From the NCBI RefSeq assembly GCF_003259955.1, contig NZ_QLMK01000001.1, positions 124,001 through 188,000 on the forward strand: a stretch of DNA of 64,000 nucleotides. The letters run 5' to 3'. Source of the DNA: Falsochrobactrum ovis. Lineage in GTDB: Bacteria > Pseudomonadota > Alphaproteobacteria > Rhizobiales > Rhizobiaceae. A program made the position numbers and the translations under genes. Shown piece by piece: positions 1-8,798 of this stretch (position 1 is its first letter; every line of letters begins with the position of its first letter). Below the pieces are notes generated by a model that was not told where the DNA came from, did not search any database, and saw only the letters and a list, made by a program, of their open reading frames with translations.

Positions 1-1082
1 TGCGGACGCTGCATAGGCACGGGAATTCGCGACAGATCCATCTGGCTGACTTTGGAAACATTACGCGGCGGTTCGGAAACCAACCCAACTTTAACCGGAA
101 TCGGTTCACGGGTCATCGGTCGAATATAGGGTGAATCTATTTTTAACCGGCCTTCAACATCCCGGCCATCCCAACGTTTAGCCATGGCTTCTTGGCTACA
201 AATCACGCTGCGTAAGTTCACTGCCTCATTGATCGCTGTGCCTGGCGGCGGCGCCATTGTCGCAAGGGTGGGCGCCCCAGCCCCATTGGAACGGAATGCG
301 TCACTCATCAATTGCGCTGCCTGTGCAGCACGCGTTTCCTGCCGATCAGCGCCAAGCACAATTGCAAGAATTGTACGCCCCTGCCTGGTGGCAGAACTGG
401 CCAGATTAAAGCCCGATGCACAGACAAACCCGGTTTTCATACCATCTGCGCCATCATAACGACCAAGCAGAATATTGTAATTGGGCTGTGGTTTCTTGCC
501 GTCACCGGTATCAATCGCTTCGGTGGAAAAATAATGGGCATATTGTGGGAATTCGCGGCGCAATTGCACGCCCAAAACCGCCATATCGCGCGCGGTTGAA
601 TAGTTTTTGGGATCGTGAAGCCCATTCGGATTGGCAAAATTTGTACCAAACATGCCAAGCCGTTTGGCTTCCGAATTCATACGCTTCACAAACGCTTCTT
701 GCGAGCCAGCAACAGCTTCCGCTAAAGCAACTGAGACGTCATTGGCAGATTTAACCAACATGATGGTCAGCGCCGTATCCAGTGTCATCACTGATCCGGG
801 TCGATACCCCATTTTGCTCGGCGGTTCCTTCGCAGCTTTCACCGTCATGCGCACGGGCGAAGAAAGCGTGAGTTCCCCCGCTTCCAATGCACGAAATACC
901 ACATACGCGCTCATCATTTTGGTGAGAGAAGCCGGATACCAGCGCTGAAAAGCATCTTTTTGGGCATAGACTTTGCCCGAGGCCACATCAACAGCAATAG
1001 CGGGATTCGCCGAAGCCGCAGAGAGAGCCAAGCCTGAGATCGCCGCTACCGCGAGCCAGATTTTCAACGACTTCGATATCAT
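1..1082 (-). CDS. D-alanyl-D-alanine carboxypeptidase (peptidase S11), partial
   Basis: Periplasmic penicillin-binding enzyme that removes the terminal D-Ala from peptidoglycan stem peptides. Reading the minus strand from 1082 gives about 360 codons with no stop, so the C-terminus lies beyond the window edge. All three active-site motifs of the family are present in order: SxxK in PASLTKMM, SxN in KSANDVS, and KTG in DGMKTGFV. The N-terminus is a typical signal peptide (MISKSLKIWLAVAAISGLAL, then ALSAASA before the mature part). An in-frame ATG at 1100 would add six residues; I prefer 1082 because a GGA lies about 10 bases before it and the resulting signal peptide is cleaner. The long tail after the peptidase domain is typical of rhizobial DacF/DacC-like proteins. 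Confidence 0.9.
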   Translation of the reverse strand, partial: MISKSLKIWLAVAAISGLALSAASANPAIAVDVASGKVYAQKDAFQRWYPASLTKMMSAYVVFRALEAGELTLSSPVRMTVKAAKEPPSKMGYRPGSVMTLDTALTIMLVKSANDVSVALAEAVAGSQEAFVKRMNSEAKRLGMFGTNFANPNGLHDPKNYSTARDMAVLGVQLRREFPQYAHYFSTEAIDTGDGKKPQPNYNILLGRYDGADGMKTGFVCASGFNLASSATRQGRTILAIVLGADRQETRAAQAAQLMSDAFRSNGAGAPTLATMAPPPGTAINEAVNLRSVICSQEAMAKRWDGRDVEGRLKIDSPYIRPMTREPIPVKVGLVSEPPRNVSKVSQMDLSRIPVPMQRP

Positions 1083-1357
1083 TTGCGTAGTTCCAATCAT
1101 CAATGGCCGCAATTTTGCGTATGATAGTTTCCCTCCCCGCCTGTTTTACGAACTTCGCCAGCCTTCGCTCCGGCTTGCATAAATGTCCATAATGCCAAGC
1201 AATACTCTTCAATAAGGAGGATCTGCGCTTTTCTATCTATGCCATGTGGCGAGGAAAAGGCAAACAGGGATTGCTGGCTTTCACCAATACGTCATATCTT
1301 GCCACCCAATAATTGGGCCCATCCTGATAATTGCGCTCAACCTTTGGGAGCTTAAAT

Positions 1358-2521
1358 ATGCCGATCCTAAACCGCGCCGCAGAAATCCAGTCTGATGTTG
1401 TTGCTTGGCGCCGTCATCTGCACCAATATCCGGAAACGCTTTATGATCTGCCTCTGACCATCCGCTTTGTGGAAGAAAAGCTAAAATCCTTTGGCTGTGA
1501 TCGGATAGAAACCGGCATTGGCCGTTCTGGCATTGTTGCGATCATCAACGGAAAAAATGGCGATGGCCCCAGCATCGGCCTTCGTGCGGATATGGACGCC
1601 CTGCCCATCACAGAAACCAGCGGCGTCGAATGGGCATCAACAATTCCCGGTAAAGCGCATTCCTGCGGGCATGATGGCCACACCGCCATGTTGCTGGGCA
1701 CTGCAAAATATCTTTGCGAAACCCGCAATTTTCGTGGTTCCGCCGTGCTGGTGTTCCAGCCAGCTGAGGAAGGCGGAGCAGGCGCATTGGCGATGATCAA
1801 TGACGGCCTGATGGAGCGTTTTGGTATCTCAGAGATCTACGGTGTGCATAATCTTCCTGGCCTTCCCGTCGGCCAATTTGCCATGTGCAAAGGCCCGATC
1901 ATGGCTGCAACCGATGAATTTGACTTCTTTATCAAAGGCCGTGGCGGCCACGCGGCTCAGCCTCATCGAACCATCGACCCGATCATGACGGGCGCACAAT
2001 TGCTCACCGCCGTGCAGAACATCGTTTCACGCAATACGGACCCGCTCGATTCGCTCGTAATTTCTGTTACGAAATTCCATGCTGGAGAAGCCTATAATGT
2101 GATCCCGCAAGAAGCCAAACTTTCCGGAACCGTTCGCTCTTTGAGCAAGGAAACACGCGCCTTTGCCGAACAACGTTTGCGGGAGGTAGCGGCAGGTATT
2201 GCTGCGACCACGGGAGCAGAAATCACTGTGCGCTATAAGAATAATTATCCAGTGACCTTCAACCACGATGCGCAGACCGAATTTGCCGCCCGCATTGCAA
2301 AAGCTGTTGCAGGCGACGCGATGGTGCAGACGGATGTGAACCCGATGATGGCGGCTGAGGATTTTTCCTATATGCTCGAAGCGCGACCGGGCGCGTATAT
2401 TTTTATCGGCAATGGCGATACTGCTGGCCTGCACCACCCGGCCTATGATTTTAACGACGAAGCGATCCCCTATGGCATCAGCTATTTCGTTTCTATTATT
2501 GAAACCGCCCTCGCCGCTTAA
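1358..2521 (+). CDS. M20 family amidohydrolase (hippurate hydrolase-like)
   Basis: Zinc metallo-amidohydrolase of 387 residues in the M20D group, which hydrolyses N-acyl amino acids, hippurate or auxin conjugates; the substrate here cannot be read from sequence. Metal-site motifs are visible: SCGHDGHTAMLLG near residue 100, the catalytic pair in PAEEGG, YGVHNLPG, and the C-terminal LHHPAYDFND. The ATG at 1358 is chosen because TTTGGGAGC lies about seven bases upstream; an in-frame TTG at 1331 has no such support. It is transcribed alone, divergent from the carboxypeptidase, and followed by tRNA-Arg. The 250 bases upstream hold no convincing gene. Confidence 0.9.
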   Translation: MPILNRAAEIQSDVVAWRRHLHQYPETLYDLPLTIRFVEEKLKSFGCDRIETGIGRSGIVAIINGKNGDGPSIGLRADMDALPITETSGVEWASTIPGKAHSCGHDGHTAMLLGTAKYLCETRNFRGSAVLVFQPAEEGGAGALAMINDGLMERFGISEIYGVHNLPGLPVGQFAMCKGPIMAATDEFDFFIKGRGGHAAQPHRTIDPIMTGAQLLTAVQNIVSRNTDPLDSLVISVTKFHAGEAYNVIPQEAKLSGTVRSLSKETRAFAEQRLREVAAGIAATTGAEITVRYKNNYPVTFNHDAQTEFAARIAKAVAGDAMVQTDVNPMMAAEDFSYMLEARPGAYIFIGNGDTAGLHHPAYDFNDEAIPYGISYFVSIIETALAA

Positions 2522-2656
2522 TCGGCTGACGGATTAGGCATGTAGAAATTTCCCTTCCCCGTTTTTGCGGGGTTGGCGAATGATGCGAAAACCATTATGT
2601 GTCAAAAATATTTGTCGAACGGAATCATTTTTCGGCAAATGCCTAGTGCTTCAGGC

Positions 2657-2733
2657 GGTCCCGTAGCTCAGTAGGATAGAGCGACAGATTCCTAATCTGT
2701 AGGCCACTGGTTCGAATCCAGTCGGGATCACCA
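2657..2733 (+). tRNA. tRNA-Arg (anticodon CCU)
   Basis: A full cloverleaf can be folded. The acceptor stem is GGTCCCG (2657-2663) with CGGGATC (2723-2729, one G-T pair). The D-arm is GCTC/GAGC, the anticodon stem ACAGA/TCTGT around loop TTCCTAA gives anticodon CCT, and the T-arm has the GGTTCGAATCC core. The 3' CCA (2731-2733) is encoded. The gene stands alone, and the AT-rich sequence and NYN gene directly downstream make it a plausible integration site. Confidence 0.95.
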
Positions 2734-2930
2734 ATAAAATCAATGTTTTAATTGCCATACTGCAAATGGCTAACGCGCGATTTCGATGGGTTACTCGGGT
2801 CGCGGCAACGGTGCGCGACCAAGCAGCAGCAACCTATTTTCCTTTGACTGGCACATAGGGTATCCATAAAATTAATCGTGTCTATATATTGTGTGGCTCT
2901 TGACTCTTAAAGAAAAAACACATTGCGGGC

Positions 2931-2958
2931 TTTACAAATCGATTCCCATATATATATT
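2931..2958 (+). promoter_or_regulatory. Possible promoter upstream of the NYN gene
   Basis: TTTACA (2931-2936) and TATATT (2953-2958) are separated by 16 bases, close to sigma-70 spacing. The expected start of transcription (about 2965) lies just before the hairpin at 2972, so the transcript would open with that hairpin. Prediction by eye only. Confidence 0.35.
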
Positions 2959-2971
2959 TCAAGCATACGGT

Positions 2972-3040
2972 CCCTTGGCAGTACGCACTCGATCGACAAA
3001 AGTCGTAATCAATTGAGTGCCGATCCCAAGGGCTTTTTTT
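2972..3040 (+). terminator. Large terminator-like hairpin with T7 tail before the NYN gene
   Basis: Nested stems: CCCTTGG (2972-2978) with CCAAGGG (3026-3032); GCACTC (2985-2990) with GAGTGC (3015-3020); GAT with ATC; CGAC (2994-2997) with GTCG (3002-3005) around an AAAA loop. Seven T residues follow (3034-3040). It lies between a possible promoter and the ribosome-binding site of the NYN gene, so it could attenuate that gene or end a short RNA. Confidence 0.7.
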
Positions 3041-3064
3041 GCTTTGGGGGAGGCAATAAAGCAT

Positions 3065-3898
3065 ATGACTATGCGTCGTCTGGCAATTATGATTGATGGA
3101 GCCTTTTTCTTAAAGCGGCTTAAAAACGTAGATCCGAACGTACCGTGGAATGAGCCATCTCAAGTGGCAAATTTGATCTTCCGCCATGCCTTAAGACACA
3201 CTAATCAAAGAATTGGCACTAAGAACCGAACACCTATTTTTTGCGACTTTGAGCTCTATCGAATTTTCTTTTACGATTGTCCACCAATTGAAAAGAAAAT
3301 GCATTTGCCTATAAGCAAGCGCTCCATAGATTTTGCGAAATCTGATATAGCAAAGTTCCGCTTAAATTTGCACAAGGAGCTTCTTAAGAAGCGTAAGGTT
3401 GCTTTACGTCTCGGTCACCTAATAGAAACAGCGACATGGAAGTTAAAGTTCGAAGCGCAGACCAAACTGCTTCGCAAAGAAGTAACGTGGGAACAATTAA
3501 CTGATGACGATTTTTCATTAGATGTAATTCAAAAGGGCATCGATATGAGATTAGGAATCGACGTGGCATCTTTGGCTTACAAAAATGCAGTAGATCAAAT
3601 CATTATGATTGTCGGGGATAGTGACTTTGTTCCGGCGGCCAAATTAGCGCGGCGAGAAGGGATCGATGTTGTGATAGATCCCTTGGGTTATGGTCTACAT
3701 GACCACTTATATGAACACACCGACGGAGTTCGCGATCTATCTTATAAAGCAAAAAAACAGACACCAAGCGAACCCGAGCAGTTTGCTGATGAACTGCCGC
3801 AGAATGTCGACAATGGTAATCAACCAAATATGCAAAAGTCGTTTTGGCGCCGTAGAAACCAGCGTAAAGGGCATCGGCCACACGATTCCCAGAAATAA
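3065..3898 (+). CDS. NYN domain protein (LabA/DUF88-like PIN-fold)
   Basis: A 277-residue protein with the features of the NYN/LabA family, PIN-like nucleases that act on RNA. Conserved acidic positions are visible: the opening IMIDGAFFLK, a central KGIDMRLGIDVASLAY, and IMIVGDSDFVPAAKLARREG followed by IDVVIDPLG. The last 50 residues are polar and basic, ending in a run of R, K and H that could contact nucleic acid. The ATG at 3065 follows GGAGG (3049-3053); an in-frame GTG at 3017 lies inside the terminator hairpin and is unlikely. Its AT-rich composition and position by tRNA-Arg suggest acquisition. No partner gene is present, so a role in defence or RNA turnover is open. Confidence 0.75.
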   Translation: MTMRRLAIMIDGAFFLKRLKNVDPNVPWNEPSQVANLIFRHALRHTNQRIGTKNRTPIFCDFELYRIFFYDCPPIEKKMHLPISKRSIDFAKSDIAKFRLNLHKELLKKRKVALRLGHLIETATWKLKFEAQTKLLRKEVTWEQLTDDDFSLDVIQKGIDMRLGIDVASLAYKNAVDQIIMIVGDSDFVPAAKLARREGIDVVIDPLGYGLHDHLYEHTDGVRDLSYKAKKQTPSEPEQFADELPQNVDNGNQPNMQKSFWRRRNQRKGHRPHDSQK

Positions 3899-4016
3899 GC
3901 CGTTAATCGTTTATGCCTCGCTGGCATCCGCTTAGGCAATCTGGAATTCTTGATTTCTAAAATAGCACCACTGGTTTTTAAGCGATTAATCAGCTCTGAA
4001 GGCTTACCATCTTTTC

Positions 4017-4781
4017 TCACTCCTCATACGGCCAATTGGCCCGCGCGAACACACCGCCATCGACGCCTAATGTCTGCCCCGTCACAAAACGTGCAGCATC
4101 CGATGCCAGAAACAGCACCGGTCCTGCGAGGTCTTCCACGGTTCCAACCCTGCGCAGCGGCGTCACTCGCGCCCATGTACCGGCATAATCGGGCTGTTCT
4201 TCTGCCGTGCGCTCATTGAGGATCGCACCCGGCGCCACGCAATTAACCCTGATACCATGCGGCCCAAGCTCTACTGCCGAAACCTTAGTGAACTGCTCAA
4301 TTCCACCCTTGGAAGCCGTATAGGAAACGAGTTTCGGGAAGGCCAATTTGTTACAACCAGAACCGATATTGATAATCGACCCTTCTTTACCCACTTCCAC
4401 CAAGCGCTTGGCTATGGCTTGAGTATTGAGAAAGCAGCCCTTCATATTGGTTTGAATAACATCATCCCAATCTTTTTCCGAAAGATCGAGCAGTGTCGAC
4501 CAAGTTTGAATACCCGCATTATTGACCAGCACCTCGGGCACATCGCCATACCAATCACAAATCTCATCGAAAAAGGCTTCCACCTCGGCGCGCACGCCCA
4601 CATCGCAACCAAGCCCCAAAGCCTGCCCGCCCGCTTCTTCAACGCTTTCGACCAGTGACTGCGCGGCATCATCATCGTGCTTATAGCTAAAAGCCACAGC
4701 ATAGCCTGCCTCAGCAAAAGCCGTCACAAGGTGCCGGCCAATGCCCGTATTGCCGCCTGTCACCACTGCGAATCCACTCAT
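4017..4781 (-). CDS. SDR family oxidoreductase (glucose dehydrogenase/FabG-like)
   Basis: NAD(P)-dependent short-chain dehydrogenase, 254 residues. It shows the cofactor motif TGGNTGIG near residue 8, the structural NNAG, catalytic Ser in IGSGC, YTASKGG with the catalytic Tyr and Lys, and the C-terminal GQTLGVDGG. This is the last gene of the minus-strand operon that begins with the LacI regulator. An 80-base gap separates it from the GMC gene upstream. It most likely oxidises or reduces a hydroxyl or keto group of the pathway intermediate; the substrate is unknown. Confidence 0.85.
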   Translation of the reverse strand: MSGFAVVTGGNTGIGRHLVTAFAEAGYAVAFSYKHDDDAAQSLVESVEEAGGQALGLGCDVGVRAEVEAFFDEICDWYGDVPEVLVNNAGIQTWSTLLDLSEKDWDDVIQTNMKGCFLNTQAIAKRLVEVGKEGSIINIGSGCNKLAFPKLVSYTASKGGIEQFTKVSAVELGPHGIRVNCVAPGAILNERTAEEQPDYAGTWARVTPLRRVGTVEDLAGPVLFLASDAARFVTGQTLGVDGGVFARANWPYEE

Positions 4782-4862
4782 AAAATCCTCCCGAATATGC
4801 GTTTGGCGTGAGATTAAACGGTTTTGTGAATTGGTAAACCTTAGAGTTCAGATTGATGCCAA

Positions 4863-6500
4863 TTAATGTCGCGCACGCGGCTTTTTCTCATTGCGCTCCC
4901 ATGAAAATACCGCTGGCGGCAGCGGGTCATATCCGCGAATAATATCCGATCCCTTTTCACCAATCATAATGGTGGGCGCATTGGTATTGCATGAAGGCAC
5001 CCGCGGCATCACCGAACTGTCACAGACCCGCAAATTCTCCAAACCATGCACCTTCAAGTCGAGATCAACAACCGCCATGGAATCCGTACCCATCCTGCAC
5101 GTTCCCACCGGGTGGTGATCGGTTTTCGCATGGGCACATGCATAGTCAAATAGATCTTCATCGCTCGTGATTTTTGGCCCCGGCAAGCGTTCAGCCATCA
5201 CGAATGGTTTGAGCGCAGGCTGGCTCATGATCTCCCGTGCGATCCTCAAACCTTCCAGCGACATTTTAACATCATGCGGATCACTCCAATAATTCGGATC
5301 AATCAGCGGTGAAGCGAGCGGATCGGAAGAAGAAAGCCGCACCGTCCCGCGCGAGCGCGGATGCAGATAGGCGGAATTAAGTGTGACACCAGCGTTTTTA
5401 AGCTTCTCAACACCCGCTTCAATCCCGGAACCAAGCCCCAAATGAAACTGCATATCGGGCGAACGGGCCTGCGGGTCCGCATACCAAAAGCCACCGGTTT
5501 CAAACAGGCTCGAAGCCACGGGCCCAGAGCGCAGCAAAATATATTGCAACCCCGCCGCAAGCGTCCGGTGTGGCTTGGCCACGCCATCATAAGTATGGTC
5601 ACCGGTACATTCACAAATCACAAACAAATCAAGATGATCTTGTAGATTTTCCCCCACGCCCGGCAGATCATGCTTCACATCAACCCCCACCTGCTGCAAA
5701 TGATCAGCCGGTCCAATGCCCGACTGCATAAGCAGCTTTGGCGAGCCTATGGCGCCTGAAGCTATAATCACTTCACGTTCAGCCCTGATGGTTTCACCGT
5801 TCATCAGCGCAACCCCGGTGGCCTTTGTTTTTTCCAGCATAATATTGCGCACCTGCGCATTGACGCGAATGGTCAGGTTTTTGCGATTTCGGATCGGCGA
5901 AAGATAGGCAAGAGACGCGGACGAGCGCCGGCGATTGCGTTGGGTTAGCTGATAGAACCCAACCCCCGCCTGCTCACGACCGTTAAAATCAGGATTATAA
6001 GGTATGCCTAATTCCTGCCCGGCACGAATATAAGCATCACAAATCGGCAGCGGGGCTGAAGGCATCGAGACGCCTAGCGGACCCCCATAGGAATGATAAT
6101 CATCGTTGAAACGCTGATTGTCTTCCGCCCGTTTGAAATAGGGCAGCACGTGCCGGTAATCCCAACCGTCGCATCCGTCTTCTTCAGCCCAGAGATCAAA
6201 ATCAGCCGCATTGCCCCGCGTATAAATCTGCGCATTGATCGTGGACCCGCCCCCGATCACTTTAGCCTGTGTATAGCGAAACACCCGGTTTTTCATATGT
6301 TTTTGTGGCACGGTTTCCCAGCCCCAGCTGCCCACACCCTTGGTCATTTTAGCAAAACCTGCAGGCATATGGAAAAGCGGGTTCCAATCACGGCCACCAG
6401 CCTCCAGCAGCAGTACTTTCACTGACGGATCTTCCGTCAGCCGATTGGCAAGCACACAACCGGCCGGCCCTCCGCCGACGATGATATAATCATAGGCCAT
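4863..6500 (-). CDS. GMC family FAD oxidoreductase (choline dehydrogenase-like)
   Basis: Flavoprotein alcohol dehydrogenase of the glucose-methanol-choline family, 545 residues. The N-terminal FAD-binding motif is VGGGPAGCVLANRL, followed by the GMC signature region (VIGGGSTINAQIYTRG) and ASGAIGSPKLLMQSGIGP. The C-terminal catalytic His is in HPVGTCRMG and the partner Asn in CNTNAPTIMIGEKGSD. It resembles BetA and other aliphatic alcohol dehydrogenases, but no betaine genes are near, so choline is not assumed. The ATG at 6500 is preferred over a TTG at 6518 that overlaps the preceding SDR. Within the operon it would supply an aldehyde to the aldehyde dehydrogenase. Confidence 0.9.
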   Translation of the reverse strand: MAYDYIIVGGGPAGCVLANRLTEDPSVKVLLLEAGGRDWNPLFHMPAGFAKMTKGVGSWGWETVPQKHMKNRVFRYTQAKVIGGGSTINAQIYTRGNAADFDLWAEEDGCDGWDYRHVLPYFKRAEDNQRFNDDYHSYGGPLGVSMPSAPLPICDAYIRAGQELGIPYNPDFNGREQAGVGFYQLTQRNRRRSSASLAYLSPIRNRKNLTIRVNAQVRNIMLEKTKATGVALMNGETIRAEREVIIASGAIGSPKLLMQSGIGPADHLQQVGVDVKHDLPGVGENLQDHLDLFVICECTGDHTYDGVAKPHRTLAAGLQYILLRSGPVASSLFETGGFWYADPQARSPDMQFHLGLGSGIEAGVEKLKNAGVTLNSAYLHPRSRGTVRLSSSDPLASPLIDPNYWSDPHDVKMSLEGLRIAREIMSQPALKPFVMAERLPGPKITSDEDLFDYACAHAKTDHHPVGTCRMGTDSMAVVDLDLKVHGLENLRVCDSSVMPRVPSCNTNAPTIMIGEKGSDIIRGYDPLPPAVFSWERNEKKPRARH

Positions 6501-6514
6501 GGGCTTATTCCCCC

Positions 6515-7279
6515 TCAAAGCTTTGCAATCGAAAGTCCACCATCCGCATGGATGGTCGAGCCAGTAGCAAAAATGAAATCTCCCCCCGCAAGTGCGGCAA
6601 CCACCGCACCCACATCGCCCGCTTCACCCCAGCGCTTCATCGGTACTAGACCGGCTTCAATCAGACGGTCATAACGGTCCGCCACTTTGGCAGTCATATC
6701 GGTGCGAATAATGCCGGGCCGCACTTCAAACACCCCAATTCGCGCTTCCGCGAGCCGCAATGCCAGCCCTTGCACAAATGCGCTCAAGCCCGCCTTGCTG
6801 ATGCAATAATCAAGCCGCTCCGGTGATGTCATCACCGATGAAACCGAACTGATCGTCGTGATGCTGCGCGCAAATGGGACTTCTGCTGCCGCCAACATAG
6901 CGCGCACAACCGCCTGCGTGAAAAACACCGTGCCGCGAAGGTTTACATTCATAATCGTGTCGAAATTTTCGGGCTTGAGTTTGAGAAAATCATCCCGCTC
7001 GACCGAGCCCATGCCGGCATTATTAACCAGGCAATCAATGCCGCCAAACTCGCAAACCACTGCAGCAACACTCGCCTCGTGCCGATCAATGTCGGCCAGA
7101 TCACTTTCAAAGAAAATGATTTTTCGGTCCGTTTGCCGCAATTCTTTCATCGCCGCTTCGTCATGCTCTCGGTCGGTGATAGCGAGATCAAAACCCTTAT
7201 CAGCGAGTGCGCGCGCAATAGCAAAACCAATGCCACGCCGTGCGCCGGTGACCAGCGCTACAGGTCTTTGTCGGATCAT
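6515..7279 (-). CDS. SDR family oxidoreductase
   Basis: Short-chain dehydrogenase of 254 residues with TGARRGIG cofactor motif, NNAGMG, ISSVSSV carrying the catalytic Ser, YCISKAG with Tyr and Lys, and the ending ATGSTIHADGGL. The ATG at 7279 is chosen for a strong GGGAGGAG about eight bases upstream; the upstream in-frame ATG at 7312 lies in the end of the previous gene. It is sandwiched between the two GMC genes of the LacI operon with overlapping or near-touching ends, indicating translational coupling. It is only distantly similar to the other SDR of the cluster, so it probably acts on a different intermediate. Confidence 0.85.
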   Translation of the reverse strand: MIRQRPVALVTGARRGIGFAIARALADKGFDLAITDREHDEAAMKELRQTDRKIIFFESDLADIDRHEASVAAVVCEFGGIDCLVNNAGMGSVERDDFLKLKPENFDTIMNVNLRGTVFFTQAVVRAMLAAAEVPFARSITTISSVSSVMTSPERLDYCISKAGLSAFVQGLALRLAEARIGVFEVRPGIIRTDMTAKVADRYDRLIEAGLVPMKRWGEAGDVGAVVAALAGGDFIFATGSTIHADGGLSIAKL

Positions 7280-7308
7280 CCCAGCTCCTCCCGTCAAAGC
7301 TCCTCCCA

Positions 7309-8796
7309 TCAAAGCACCTCGCGTGATATATGATCCGCAACGCGCAAAGCCTGCGCAGCGATTGTCAGCGCCGGATTGACTGCCGCAGATGTTGGCAAAA
7401 ATGATGCATCCACCACATAGAGATTGGCATGATCATATGCCCGGCAATAAGGATCGAGCGGCGCTGTTGCGCCATCCTTGCCAATCCGCACGGTTCCGCA
7501 TTGATGCGATGGTGTGCGGCGGTCAAAAGCCTGCGAAAGCACGATCGGAAAGCCCACCTGTTTGAGCACTGTTTTGAGCTTGTCCACCAGCATCAAATGC
7601 GCTTTCCAATTGGTGCGCACCCAGTGCAGCATGATGCGATCACCATCCACCGTGACGCGGCTTTCCGGTGATGGCAAATCCTCGCTCATCGCATAAAAAT
7701 CAACGCTGCGACGTGAAATGCGCTCCAGCACCCATTCCGGCACCCGCATCATATTGGCTTTCAGCACTGCGCCAGATACCCGGCCCAGCAATTGCACATT
7801 GCCCAATGGTGGCCCGCCAGCCCCGTCGGATAAATAGAAATCATTAAATCCGAATGTCTTTTGGTAAACGGAATCATTGCGAAAGCGCGGATCAATCCCG
7901 ATCACCGCACTGGCATTATGGTTCATAAAATTTCGCCCCACCTGATCCGAGCGATTGGCAATGTTTGAGCGCAATAACAGCGCTGCCGATTGCACCGCAC
8001 CAGCCGAAAGCACCACCAGCTTGGGGCTCAAAATGTGCTCCTCGCCATTTTTTACATAGTGAACGGCTTCAATCTTGCCGTCTGCGCCCGCTTTGATGCG
8101 CGTCACTCTGGCCGATGTTTCTAGCCGGACATTGGGATATTTGAGCGCCTCGGCCAGCGGACATGTTTCTGCATCCATCTTGCCATCATCTGCATTAGGA
8201 TGCGCGTCCCAAGGCGTTTTGCCTTTGGCAAGCCAGCGCTCAACATCCACACCAAGCGGCAAAGAAGCTGCGTGAATACCATTACGCTTGAGCCTTGCGC
8301 GCAATTCAGCCAATGGCCTTTCATCCGGCACTGCGGGGAATGGATAAGGTTCAGAATGATACGGCTCTGTGGGGTCATCACCCAGCTCACCACGCACCTG
8401 AAACAATTGTTCGGCACGGCAATACCACGGCTCCAACTCATCGTAAGAAAACGGCCATGCCGGTGAAATACCTTCAAGATGGGCTATTTCCTCAAAATCC
8501 TCGCGCCGGTAGCGGACCAGCACCGCGCCATAGAATTTTGAATTGCCTCCGACATTATAATAATTGCCGGGATTAAACGGCGTCCCATCCGCCTCAAACC
8601 ATTGCTCTTTCGGCCTGAAAAATCCCCGCTGAAATATGGCTCGCGGATCACGGTTTTCTGGCCTGTCAGCGAGCCTCTCCCCGGCTTCCAGCACAAGAAT
8701 TTCTGCACCCGATGCGGCAAGACCGGCGGCGGTTGTAGCACCGCCGATCCCAGATCCGATAATGACAATATCCGGCTGTCCTCCCAAAGCCGTCAC
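7309..8796 (-). CDS. GMC-type FAD oxidoreductase (second, divergent)
   Basis: Flavoprotein of about 495 residues with FAD motif IIGSGIGGATTAAGLA near the N-terminus and the C-terminal GMC pair HQCGTVRIG and NPALTIAAQALRVADH. It belongs to the gluconate/sorbitol/fructose dehydrogenase branch of GMC proteins rather than the choline dehydrogenase branch, and lacks a twin-arginine signal, so it is probably cytoplasmic. Start is uncertain: GTG at 8796 gives a two-base gap from the upstream stop and is preceded by AGGA; GTG at 8820 would overlap the aldehyde dehydrogenase. Two GMC enzymes in one operon suggest two oxidations of hydroxyls in the same pathway. Confidence 0.85.
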   Translation of the reverse strand: MTALGGQPDIVIIGSGIGGATTAAGLAASGAEILVLEAGERLADRPENRDPRAIFQRGFFRPKEQWFEADGTPFNPGNYYNVGGNSKFYGAVLVRYRREDFEEIAHLEGISPAWPFSYDELEPWYCRAEQLFQVRGELGDDPTEPYHSEPYPFPAVPDERPLAELRARLKRNGIHAASLPLGVDVERWLAKGKTPWDAHPNADDGKMDAETCPLAEALKYPNVRLETSARVTRIKAGADGKIEAVHYVKNGEEHILSPKLVVLSAGAVQSAALLLRSNIANRSDQVGRNFMNHNASAVIGIDPRFRNDSVYQKTFGFNDFYLSDGAGGPPLGNVQLLGRVSGAVLKANMMRVPEWVLERISRRSVDFYAMSEDLPSPESRVTVDGDRIMLHWVRTNWKAHLMLVDKLKTVLKQVGFPIVLSQAFDRRTPSHQCGTVRIGKDGATAPLDPYCRAYDHANLYVVDASFLPTSAAVNPALTIAAQALRVADHISREVL

Positions 8797-8798
8797 TC

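Larger units (their letters stand above)
2734..3064. other. AT-rich non-coding stretch after tRNA-Arg
   Basis: About 330 bases without a credible reading frame on either strand. It holds a hairpin GGTCGCG/CGCGACC (2798-2804 with 2814-2820, nine-base loop, no T-run), a possible promoter (2931-2958), and a large terminator-like hairpin (2972-3040) next to the NYN gene. Composition is markedly more AT-rich than the flanking core genes. Confidence 0.6.

Noticed and set aside
1239-1354. Small open frame after an AAGGAGGATC motif upstream of the amidohydrolase
   Set aside because: The spacing to the nearest ATG is long and the encoded sequence shows no protein-like features; it ends in the ribosome-binding region of the real gene.
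2557-2572. Hairpin CCCCG/CGGGG after the amidohydrolase as a terminator
   Set aside because: Stem of five pairs and the T residues lie in the loop rather than after the stem, so it is unlikely to terminate.
2882-3064. Minus-strand open frame of 60 codons beside the NYN gene
   Set aside because: It runs through the terminator hairpin, has no ribosome-binding site and no recognisable protein features.
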